DNA of 64,000 nucleotides, taken from Arenibacter sp. P308M17. GTDB taxonomy: Bacteria; Bacteroidota; Bacteroidia; Flavobacteriales; Flavobacteriaceae. Positions 27,523 to 35,258 of this stretch are shown here, piece after piece. Each line of letters begins with the position of its first letter. Positions within the stretch are counted from its first letter, which is position 1. Both the position numbers and the translations under genes were made by a program. Location: positions 62,001-126,000 of the forward strand of contig NZ_QVON01000003.1 in the NCBI RefSeq assembly GCF_003426735.1, read 5' to 3'. The notes under the pieces were generated by a model. It was not told the DNA's origin. It did not search any database and saw nothing but the letters and a program-made list of their open reading frames with translations.

Positions 27523-28530
27523 ATGAAAACTATGAAATATCTATGGGTTGGCCTTATGGTCATATTTGCCGCATGTAAACCTTCGGCAGAGGAAGTAACG
27601 GTATACACATCCGTGGACCAGGTTTTCTCGGAACCTGTCCTGAAAGATTTTGAACGGGAAACAGGAATTAGGGTAAAAGCCGTATATGATACGGAGGAAA
27701 CTAAATCCACCGGGGTAATGAACCGGTTGATTGCTGAAAAAGACAATCCTCAATGCGATGTCTTTTGGAGCGGCGACCCAATACGCAACGGGGTTTTGCA
27801 ATCCAAGGATATTACCGAACCATACCAATCAGCGCAAACCGGGCAAATCCCGGATTATTTTAAAGAACCGGATAATCAGTGGATCGGCTTTTCGGCCCGC
27901 GCACGGGTATTGATCTATAACAAAAACCTGATCGCCCCCGATTCTCTACCCAACTCAGTTTTTGATTTTACAAAGTCCCGTTTCAAAGGGAAATTTGCCA
28001 TTGCCAACCCATTGTTTGGGACTACTACCTTTCATATGGCTGCTATATATACTGCCCTGGGAGATGAGAAGGGCAAAGCATGGATGAACGGTCTCAAGAC
28101 AAATGGAGTGGTAATAGCAGCCAGCAACGGAGATGTTAAAAAACGAGTGATGAACGGGGAGCTGGCCTTTGGGCTCACGGATACCGATGATGCCTTCGAA
28201 GCCAAAAAAGAAACTGACGACGTAGATTATATTTTCCTCGATCAACAAAATGGCGGCATCGGCACCCTGATCATGCCCAATGCGGTTAGCTTTATCAAAA
28301 ATGCTCCGCATGCTGAAAACGGAAAGAAACTCATCGATTATTTGTTGAGCCGGGAGACCGAAGCCAAACTGGCAATATCCTGCGCACAAATACCTTTGAT
28401 CCAGGGGACGGAAGTCCCCGATGATGTTCCTTCTTTAGATGATATCCAACCCATGAAAGTAGATTATCAAAAGACCTCCGATAAACTGGAAGAAATACAA
28501 CCCTGGCTGAAAATATGGACCGAAGAGTAA
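27523..28530 (+). CDS. Iron-type ABC transporter substrate-binding lipoprotein
   Basis: 335 aa. Lipobox IFAAC near residue 19, then a class II periplasmic-binding fold: EVTVYTSVDQVF start, DVFWSGDPIRN, SARARVLIYNK. Where FbpA-type proteins carry adjacent Tyr ligands for Fe3+ (ANSYYYG-like), this protein has LTDTDDAFE, so ferric iron bound by Tyr is doubtful. Another cation or an oxyanion is possible. First gene of a three-gene importer; its stop overlaps the permease start by 16 bp. Confidence 0.82.
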   Translation: MKTMKYLWVGLMVIFAACKPSAEEVTVYTSVDQVFSEPVLKDFERETGIRVKAVYDTEETKSTGVMNRLIAEKDNPQCDVFWSGDPIRNGVLQSKDITEPYQSAQTGQIPDYFKEPDNQWIGFSARARVLIYNKNLIAPDSLPNSVFDFTKSRFKGKFAIANPLFGTTTFHMAAIYTALGDEKGKAWMNGLKTNGVVIAASNGDVKKRVMNGELAFGLTDTDDAFEAKKETDDVDYIFLDQQNGGIGTLIMPNAVSFIKNAPHAENGKKLIDYLLSRETEAKLAISCAQIPLIQGTEVPDDVPSLDDIQPMKVDYQKTSDKLEEIQPWLKIWTEE

Positions 28531-30071
28531 GCACCCATATCATACGGATTGTTCCCCTGTCGCTATTGTTTATAGTACTGGTATTACCACTTATGCTGTT
28601 GCTGTTCCAATGGCTTACCGATACGGACAGAACCGTTCTGCTCTCTTTCACGGATCAGAAAACCTTGTTGTTGATCGGCAAGAGCCTTTGGATGTCTTTT
28701 ACAGCAGCATTACTGGCTACGTGTATCGGGACCATTTGCGGATTTCTACTGTATAAACTTAAAATTCCATACAGCGGATTTTACAAACTGGCCTTGTTAC
28801 TGCCCTTGCTCATTTCTCCCTATATTTTTGCCGTGGCCTGGAAAGACGGGCTCTTTTGGCTTTTGGGAAATTCGGCAGCGGTATATTCCGAAGCCGGTGT
28901 GATCACAGTCCACGCTTTTGTCTTTTTTCCCCTGGCTATGCTCATTACCGGAAGTGCGCTATCACAGGTTCATGCCGGTTATGAAGAAGCGGGCTTGATG
29001 GTCGTTTCAGTCCGGAGAATGGTCTTAAAGATCATTTTTCCCCTGATCCGTCCGGCCTTGACCACCTCTTTTCTGCTTATTCTGATATTCAGTCTGAGTG
29101 ATTTTTCAGTTCCTGCTTTTTTTGGTGTGCGTACCTTTACTACAGAAATTTTCACACAGTTTTCCGCCTTATATGACTTTCCGATGGCTATCGGTCAATC
29201 CGTTTTACTTCTGCTGGTTTGCCTTTTACTTATGCTGACAGAACACCGTTATTTGTCGGATGCCCCTTTCTTTTCTGTATCGACAAAGGGAAGCGTCTCA
29301 AAAAAATACAATGTACAAAAACGGCAAATGCTGTGGCATGGCATCTTCTGGTTATTACTTATTGTAGTATTACTGATTCCGGTGTTCATACTGACCGTGC
29401 AGTCCCTGACCGGAAAAACATTGTTCTTTGCCAGGGCATGGGAACTGGTCTGGCCTGCTGCTGTACAATCTGTCAAACTTGCTGTGGCCGGTGCGTTACT
29501 GACCACGGTTATAGGATTATGGGTCGCTTACGAGAAAGAACGCAGGGCACATCAATTCCCCAATGTATTGCTTTTATTGACCTTCATTGTTCCATCGACA
29601 GTGTTGGGCATTGCGTTGATCCGGTATTATAACCTCCCTCTTCTGAACTTTATTTATGGGACTTCGCTTATCTTACTCATTATCTATGTGGGGAAATTTG
29701 GTTTTATCACCTCCAGGATCATCGGCAATAATATTAAGCAGATCCCTGTTTCCCTGGGAGAGGCCGCTTCTGTAATAGGCATTCCTTCCAAAAGAATATT
29801 TTTAAAGATACTCCTGCCTTTAATGATCCCGTCTTTGTTCACGGCATTTGTGCTCTCCTTTATTTTATGCCTGGGGGAATTGGGGGCCACGGTCATGGTA
29901 TATCCGCCCGGTATGGAACTCATGCCCGTTAAGACATTTACCATTAGTGCCAACGCGCCACAGGCATTGACCAGCAGTATGACCCTTATAAACATGGGGC
30001 TGACAATGTTATTGATCCTGTTGTTTTTTATTATCGGAAAATGGGTGTTTAAAAAATATCAATATGCCTGA
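28515..30071 (+). CDS. Iron-type ABC transporter permease (two fused permease halves)
   Basis: 518 aa, about 12 membrane segments, two binding-protein-dependent permease domains in one chain as in FbpB-like proteins. EAA-type loops are visible: EEAGLMVVSVRRMVLKIIF in the first half and GEAASVIGIPSKRIFLKILL in the second. Overlaps the binding-protein gene by 16 bp and the ATPase gene by 8 bp. Confidence 0.9.
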   Translation: MDRRVSTHIIRIVPLSLLFIVLVLPLMLLLFQWLTDTDRTVLLSFTDQKTLLLIGKSLWMSFTAALLATCIGTICGFLLYKLKIPYSGFYKLALLLPLLISPYIFAVAWKDGLFWLLGNSAAVYSEAGVITVHAFVFFPLAMLITGSALSQVHAGYEEAGLMVVSVRRMVLKIIFPLIRPALTTSFLLILIFSLSDFSVPAFFGVRTFTTEIFTQFSALYDFPMAIGQSVLLLLVCLLLMLTEHRYLSDAPFFSVSTKGSVSKKYNVQKRQMLWHGIFWLLLIVVLLIPVFILTVQSLTGKTLFFARAWELVWPAAVQSVKLAVAGALLTTVIGLWVAYEKERRAHQFPNVLLLLTFIVPSTVLGIALIRYYNLPLLNFIYGTSLILLIIYVGKFGFITSRIIGNNIKQIPVSLGEAASVIGIPSKRIFLKILLPLMIPSLFTAFVLSFILCLGELGATVMVYPPGMELMPVKTFTISANAPQALTSSMTLINMGLTMLLILLFFIIGKWVFKKYQYA

Positions 30072-30780
30072 GATCACTTTGGAACATATAACACATCATT
30101 ATGGGGATAAAGAGGTCTTAAAGGACTTCTCCTTTTCTTTTGTACAGGGAAAAACAACCTGTCTACTGGGCCCATCGGGTTGTGGTAAAACCACAGTATT
30201 ACGGTTGATCTCAGGTTTGGAAACCCCGGTGAGCGGGATCGTGAAAATAGATGGGGCAACGGTAAGCAAAAACGGGGAGATCGCTGTCCCGCCCCATAAG
30301 CGCAATATTGGTTTTGTTTTTCAGGACCTGTCCCTTTGGCCACACTTTACGGTGTATGACAATATCGCCTTCGGTTTAAAGGAAAAAAGAGAACGGAACA
30401 TTAAAGAGAAAGTGTCAGACATACTGGATTTGTTCGGTATAAGCGATAAAGCCCAGAAATATCCCCATCAGCTTTCAGGAGGCCAGAAACAAATGGTGGC
30501 CATAGCCCGTTCGCTGGTATTACAGCCGCAAGTACTCCTTATGGATGAGCCATTGGCCAATATTGATACCCATTTAAAAGAAGATATACTGGGGCATCTG
30601 AAAACGGTCCAAAAGCAACAGTTATTTGCCATGCTTTATGTAACCCATGACCACAAAGAAGCATTTCATACCGGTGATCACATCCTTGTTATGAATGCGG
30701 GGAAAATAGAAGCAGCAGGAACTAAAGAAGAAATCTGCAACTCAACATCCAATTATGTAAAATCATTTTTAAAATTTTAA
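30064..30780 (+). CDS. ABC transporter ATP-binding subunit
   Basis: 238 aa. Walker A GPSGCGKT at 36-43, Q-loop FVFQDLSLWP, signature LSGGQKQ near 140, Walker B VLLMDEPLA, H-loop YVTHDHKEA. The length lacks the extra C-terminal regulatory domain of many FbpC proteins. Completes the importer with the two preceding genes. Confidence 0.92.
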   Translation: MPEITLEHITHHYGDKEVLKDFSFSFVQGKTTCLLGPSGCGKTTVLRLISGLETPVSGIVKIDGATVSKNGEIAVPPHKRNIGFVFQDLSLWPHFTVYDNIAFGLKEKRERNIKEKVSDILDLFGISDKAQKYPHQLSGGQKQMVAIARSLVLQPQVLLMDEPLANIDTHLKEDILGHLKTVQKQQLFAMLYVTHDHKEAFHTGDHILVMNAGKIEAAGTKEEICNSTSNYVKSFLKF

Positions 30781-30785
30781 AAGTC

Positions 30786-31529
30786 ATGAAAACTAAAACA
30801 CACATTTTAATATTGGTTATAACATCGGTTTTCACCGTTATGGCCTGTAAGGATTCAAAAGCGAAGCATTCCGATGCGCAAATAGAAGAAATATCTGCCC
30901 GGACACAATTTCCGGATACTGTGGATCCGGCAGAAAAAACCACGTTTGATTTTGAAAATTACACTGCTGGTGAATTGCCCAGCGAATGGTCTGAGTACCA
31001 TACCGGTTCGGGAGATACCGAGTGGAAAATTGTAGACGATAACGGAAATAAAGTACTGGCACAGTTGTACAGTGACAACCCGAACAATCACTTTAATGTT
31101 GTAGTGAACAATAATATCACGGCAAAAGATATGGTACTTACAGCCCGTTTTAAAGGAATAACCGGGAATCACGATCAGGGTGGTGGTTTTGTATGGCGGT
31201 TTACGGACAAAAACAACTACTATATAGTCCGAGCCAATCCGCTTGAAGACAATATGGTACTGTACAAGGTAGAAAACGGCAAACGCACCGATTTGCCCCT
31301 AGTAGGCAAAGGAAGAACCTACGGAACGGATGTATCACCCTTGGGCAATAGCTGGCATACGATGAAATTGGTAGTGAAAGAAGATTTGTTTACTGTTTAT
31401 CTAGATGACAAAAAACTTTTTACCGTACAGGACACCACTTTTGTCAGTACCGGTAAAGTTGGTTTCTGGACAAAAGCGGATGCCGTAACCTACTTTGATG
31501 ATTTTGAAATCGAGAAATTCAATGAGTAA
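30786..31529 (+). CDS. DUF1080-like jelly-roll lipoprotein
   Basis: 247 aa. Lipobox VMAC near residue 20, then a concanavalin-like sandwich: FDFENYTAGELPSEW, WRFTDKNNYYIVRANP, LGNSWHTMKLVV, VGFWTKADAVTYFDDFEI. This is the outline of the DUF1080 (3-keto-disaccharide hydrolase) fold, but no catalytic residues can be assigned. It lies 5 bp after the ABC ATPase gene and just before the DUF1259 gene, so it belongs to the same transcript. Role unknown. Confidence 0.75.
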   Translation: MKTKTHILILVITSVFTVMACKDSKAKHSDAQIEEISARTQFPDTVDPAEKTTFDFENYTAGELPSEWSEYHTGSGDTEWKIVDDNGNKVLAQLYSDNPNNHFNVVVNNNITAKDMVLTARFKGITGNHDQGGGFVWRFTDKNNYYIVRANPLEDNMVLYKVENGKRTDLPLVGKGRTYGTDVSPLGNSWHTMKLVVKEDLFTVYLDDKKLFTVQDTTFVSTGKVGFWTKADAVTYFDDFEIEKFNE

Positions 31530-31554
31530 ATATTTAACATTAAAAATAACAATT

Positions 31555-32526
31555 ATGCTAATCAAAAAATTCATAACAGGGATAATAACTGTCTGTATAT
31601 TGCTTTCTTCCTGTAATACCAGACAAGACCAAAAGAAAGAACCGGAGCTCCACCCACAAACGGTACAACATACTGCTAAGGAAGTGGTTCTTGACTCCCT
31701 GGATATTCCGGCCATTGAAAGTGCCCTTGACGGCCTAAAAGGAACAGAAAATAATGGGGAGTATAAGGTGACGATACCGCAAAACGATTTGGAGATTATC
31801 GTTGATGGTTTTCAGATCATCCCCCCAATGGGATTGGGAAGCTGGGCTGCTTTTGCCCCTGCAAAAGAAGGGGCTATGCTGATGGGGGACATAGTGGTTA
31901 CAGAAACCGACCTTTGGCCGGTACAGCAAGAGGTAATCCGGCAAGGGCTCACGATCACAGCCATCCATAACCACTTCGTAAGAAACCGTCCCAATGTGAT
32001 GTACATGCATATAGGGGGCATGGGAGATGGAGCCATATTGGCCGCCAAAGCTAAAGCTGTTTTGGACAAAGTACAAGAAGTCAGGGGAGACAATCCGGTG
32101 GATGGTCCCAAAATCGAGGTTAAAAATACTCTGGATACTGAAAAGATCGCTGAAATACTCGGTCATAGTGGTAAAATGAACCGTGGAGTGTATAAAATTA
32201 CCATAGGCCGTCCAGATGTGGATTTGCGCGAACACGGGGCTCCCGTTAGTACATTTATGGGTTTCAATACCTGGGCGAGTTGGCAGGGTACACAGGAAAA
32301 AGCCGCCGTAGCAGGAGATTTTACCATGTTGGCTAACGAAGTAGCCCCCGTGATCAAAGCCCTGGTGGAAAACGGTATTGAAGTCGTGGCGGTCCACAAT
32401 CACATGGTGCACGAAGAACCTCAGATCTATTTTTTGCACTACTGGGGAGTGGGTCCTGCCGAAAAACTGGCCAAAAGCCTTAAACAGGCACTTGACCAAA
32501 CCGGAAATACAAAACAAAAGGAATAA
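31555..32526 (+). CDS. Lipoprotein with two DUF1259 domains
   Basis: 323 aa from the ATG at 31555, which gives a lipobox (LLSSC). Two similar domains (about 45-185 and 195-320), each with an AIHNHFV- or VHNHMV-type HNH stretch (ITAIHNHFVRN, VAVHNHMVHEEP) and MGLGSWAAF / MGFNTWASW. DUF1259 proteins (LppY/LpqO-like) have no settled function; the paired His residues suggest metal binding. Last gene of the plus-strand cargo block. Confidence 0.85.
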   Translation: MLIKKFITGIITVCILLSSCNTRQDQKKEPELHPQTVQHTAKEVVLDSLDIPAIESALDGLKGTENNGEYKVTIPQNDLEIIVDGFQIIPPMGLGSWAAFAPAKEGAMLMGDIVVTETDLWPVQQEVIRQGLTITAIHNHFVRNRPNVMYMHIGGMGDGAILAAKAKAVLDKVQEVRGDNPVDGPKIEVKNTLDTEKIAEILGHSGKMNRGVYKITIGRPDVDLREHGAPVSTFMGFNTWASWQGTQEKAAVAGDFTMLANEVAPVIKALVENGIEVVAVHNHMVHEEPQIYFLHYWGVGPAEKLAKSLKQALDQTGNTKQKE

Positions 32527-32536
32527 AAAATAACCT

Positions 32537-32812
32537 TCAAATTCCCGAAAGTTTTGTGCTATTTTCGACGGGAAACATTCCCGTACCTATATAGTTTGGT
32601 ATTATACGCATTAATGAGCATTTGCTCTGCCTTTTTGAGGAAAAATTTATTGGGATATGCTCGTAGCTCTTGGACAAGACGTTGACAATCTTTCCATTGG
32701 AGACAATAGTATTTTCAAGCCCTTTTCGGGGTTTCATTTGGGTGAGTTCCCATAAAGTTTCACATGGGACTTGCACCAATACCTTGTCCTGCTGTAATTT
32801 GTTTAAATACAT
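32537..32812 (-). CDS. Unknown 91-aa protein behind leader element copy 3
   Basis: 91 aa, no signal peptide, Cys17 and Cys64, no motif known to me. The C-terminal end looks unstructured and may be a truncation read into flanking sequence. The main support is that the repeated leader element runs into its ATG with the same spacing as before parB and the 180-aa gene. It could be a remnant of a longer gene. Confidence 0.45.
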   Translation of the reverse strand: MYLNKLQQDKVLVQVPCETLWELTQMKPRKGLENTIVSNGKIVNVLSKSYEHIPINFSSKRQSKCSLMRIIPNYIGTGMFPVENSTKLSGI

Positions 32813-33045
32813 GACAATTGAATTTTAAGTTAAACAATATTTGCAGTACCGTTCAAACGGAAGACAAAATTTTGGAGCGGAAAGGAAACGGAATAAACCT
32901 GCCGGCCGACCAAGCAGGTAGCAAGAAAGGAGTGGCTTTCCTTTGTCCCAGAAACATTTGGGACGTTTATCTTTCGGGAATATTGTATGAATATTACCAC
33001 ATACTACTTATTCTTTTGGAAGTATGGTTAAAGCGGACTTGACTT
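32813..33045 (-). repeat. Leader element copy 3
   Basis: AACAATATT at 32833-32841, CAAAATTTTG at 32865-32874, then TACTACTTATTC, TTGGAAGTA and AAAGCGGACTTGA, matching copy 2 throughout. Right of it, about 33030-33230, the sequence resembles the 233-bp tandem repeat of 11.1 kb (TTGTGTCCAAGG and other short strings). No gene lies between 32813 and 33366. Confidence 0.82.
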
Positions 33046-33321
33046 TAAAGATGGAGATTGGAAATGCCTGTAGAGAGCCGAAGTAGCATTTGTCCGCTCC
33101 CCGAATTTTCTTGGGAAGAAGTGGGTAAGAGGAATGGAAATCGGAATCTTTGAAGTTGTGTCCAAGGTCTTTTTCCACGAAGCGCATTTTTCTGGAATGT
33201 AGAGCAGCGGAATGCCCGCCTTTGGAACGGGCAGGCAGGGGAATGGGCTGAAATATAATCTAAATTTCGCAAAACTAAAAGTCAATTAATTACATATTAA
33301 AAGTTGTTTTGCTATTTTCTT

Positions 33322-33336
33322 TGGCACAGCTTTTGT
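33322..33336 (+). promoter_or_regulatory. Sigma-54-type promoter of the 135-aa gene
   Basis: TGGCACAGCTTTTGT matches the -24/-12 consensus TGGCAC-N5-TTGC except for the last base, with correct GG-to-G spacing (33324 to 33335). The gene starts 31 bp downstream. Confidence 0.6.
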
Positions 33337-33366
33337 TTTAATTAAAAAAATTAAAAATCAACGATC

Positions 33367-33774
33367 ATGAAAACCAAAGTATTATTTATATCGATCATAC
33401 TCTTAATGGCCGGACAGGTCTTTGCCCAGCACAAAAACAAGGACGAGTGGAAACACAGAAAAGAATACCATAAAAAGGAAATGGAACGGCAGCGGGAGCA
33501 CGATAAAAAGATAGCGGAACACCATAGGGAAATGCAAAAAAAGGAATATGAAAACTATCGTGAGCTGGCAAAACATGAAAGGGAATATTACAGGGAACTA
33601 AGAAAACGGGAATTGGAGCATTTGAAAGAATGCCATACCTGTAACCATGCCTTTTACCACAATGACGATTACTATTACGAGGATGACATCTATTACTCAA
33701 GACGGACCAGAAACCCTATTACAGTGGATGCCGAAGTGGTGTTCCGAAACGGGTCAATAAAGGTGCAGCTCTGA
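33367..33774 (+). CDS. Small exported, highly charged helical protein
   Basis: 135 aa. Signal peptide (MKTKVLFISIILLMAGQVFAQ), then about 70 residues of Lys/Arg/Glu/His-rich helix with heptad-like HEREYYRELRKRELEH, a CHTC motif, an Asp/Tyr-rich patch (NDDYYYEDDIYY) and a short C-terminal beta-like tail. No known family. It stands alone behind a sigma-54-type promoter. A periplasmic metal- or surface-binding role is possible from composition only. Confidence 0.7.
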   Translation: MKTKVLFISIILLMAGQVFAQHKNKDEWKHRKEYHKKEMERQREHDKKIAEHHREMQKKEYENYRELAKHEREYYRELRKRELEHLKECHTCNHAFYHNDDYYYEDDIYYSRRTRNPITVDAEVVFRNGSIKVQL

Positions 33775-33823
33775 TCCTGTTTTTTTTCGTATCTTTTCAG
33801 TGTCAATCATAATACCAATATTT

Positions 33824-34003
33824 ATGCAAAAATTTGATATTTACAAGGACAGGGGCGGAGAATTCAGGTTCCGCCTAAAGGCCTCCAACGGTCAAGTTGT
33901 CGGGACCAGTGAGATGTACTCTTCTTTCAGTGCCATGGAAAACGGTATCGCATAGGTCAAGAAAAATGCCCTAGGGGGGGCCATTGTAGATGACCTGATC
34001 TAA
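33824..34003 (+). pseudogene. Decayed DUF1508 (YegP-like) gene copy
   Basis: Relative of the 11953 gene, including the upstream ATCATAATACCAATA box. About 51 codons are missing in frame, joining repeat 1 to repeat 2 at RLKASNGQ, as expected from recombination between the two internal repeats. A nonsense codon TAG at 33953-33955 replaces TCG; the frame then stays open to TAA at 34001-34003. Confidence 0.85.
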
Positions 34004-34142
34004 AATTTGTCTTTGATTGAAGGCTTTTTATAAAAAAGAAATAACCTTACCGAACCAGTTTTTTTTGGAAATGTAGCAATCGTTAGAATTCGACTTATCT
34101 CTTATGTCAACAACTTTTATGACTAGTAAAATAACATCTTCT

Positions 34143-34778
34143 TCAGTTTGAATTTAACTGTTTTAATGCCTTAGCAACCTCTGTTACGGGCAACTTACAC
34201 ATCTTATCCTGACACACATAAATAGTTGTTTGCCATTCTACCAGTTTGTTTTGCAATAGTTCAAGATTCCCTTCTTCTTTACCTCCCATAAAAAGTACTT
34301 GGGGCAAATAGTGCGCATCCATTTCTTTTCCTATCTTTTCATGATCATTGCCAAGAATGGTCACCTCATAAGGAGGGTGGATGAAATAGGATTCTACGAT
34401 GCCCCAATTCGAATAAAAATGTGGGGTTTTATAAATTTCTCCTTGTACATTCACTACCATTTGTCTTGATTTATCAATGTAATCTTCATTGCATAAATAG
34501 TTGCCAAGAAACAATAGATTTTTAGCCATCTCTGAATTAGAAGCCGGTATCACATTATCCGAAATTTCCATTTTACGGGAAATCAAATTGGATTGTTCAT
34601 TATGCGTGTAATAGAACATACCCGAATTTGCATCAAAAAAGTGATTGATGGTATAATCCGTTAGAAGTTCTGCTTTATTTAACCATTGTTCATCAAAAGT
34701 GGCCTGATACAAATCGATAAATGCGGAAATGACGAAGGCATAATCATCCAACATTGCAGGGATGGAAGATTTGCCGTC
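34143..34778 (-). pseudogene. C-terminal fragment of YyaL/DUF255 (thioredoxin-domain) protein
   Basis: The frame covers about 212 codons matching the C-terminal third of YyaL-type proteins (IPAMLDDYAF, ASNSEMAKNLL, CQDKMCKLPV). Homology begins at DGKSSIPAM, immediately after an in-frame TAG at 34779-34781. The thioredoxin-like and first glucosaminidase-like parts are absent. An internal ATG at 34754 could give 203 aa, but the gene is broken at its 5' end, most likely by an insertion or deletion here. Confidence 0.8.
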
Positions 34779-34998
34779 CTAAATTCATTCCATTTTTGGG
34801 ACAGAGTGAATATAAAATTAATGGAAATACTATTGTAATTAACTCCTGCAATATTTTTTAATCTCAATTGTTATCAAATTATATTTTAACCTCAAAAATG
34901 GCAAAATGTTGTACCTATGTTGTACCCGAGCAAAAAAACAACCAAGAAATCACCCCTATTTTAACAAAAAAAAGCCGAAGATTTCTCTTCGACTTTTG

Positions 34999-35080
34999 TA
35001 CGGGCGGGGAGACTCGAACTCCCACACCTCGCGGCATCAGATCCTAAGTCTGACGTGTCTACCAATTCCACCACGCCCGC
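34999..35080 (-). tRNA. tRNA-Leu (UAG)
   Basis: Complete cloverleaf on the minus strand: acceptor GCGGGCG, D-arm TGGTAGACACG, anticodon loop CTTAGGA (anticodon TAG), long variable arm, T-arm GGGAG-TTCGAGT-CTCCC, acceptor CGCCCGT. CCA is not encoded. It lies between the broken YyaL fragment and the integrase, inside the element as bounded here. Confidence 0.92.
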
Positions 35081-35215
35081 GTTTTAACAATATTTTAAGA
35101 ACCTCTATTTGGTTAACTCCTAAGTCTGGCGTGTCTACCAATTCCACCACGCCTGCATTTTCAATATTTTATTACCTTTTATTAGGATAACTCCTAAGAA
35201 TAACGCGCAGCTCTA
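35081..35215 (-). repeat. Decayed tandem partial copies of tRNA-Leu
   Basis: 35118-35156 repeats the 5' half of the tRNA with two changes (GCAGGCG acceptor, GCC for GTC). 35180-35215 is a weaker copy that keeps only TAACTCCTAAG and GCG. The CCTAAG landmarks are at 35043, 35119 and 35193, a period of about 75 bp, and the AT-rich flank (AATATTTTA) is repeated too. Confidence 0.8.
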
Positions 35216-35258
35216 ATCCTTATTTAATTGACATATGGCTCAAAATTTCCTAAAGCTT

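Noticed and set aside
35118..35156. Second tRNA-Leu gene
   Set aside because: Only the 5' half is present, with changes in the acceptor and anticodon-arm sides; it cannot fold to a full tRNA.
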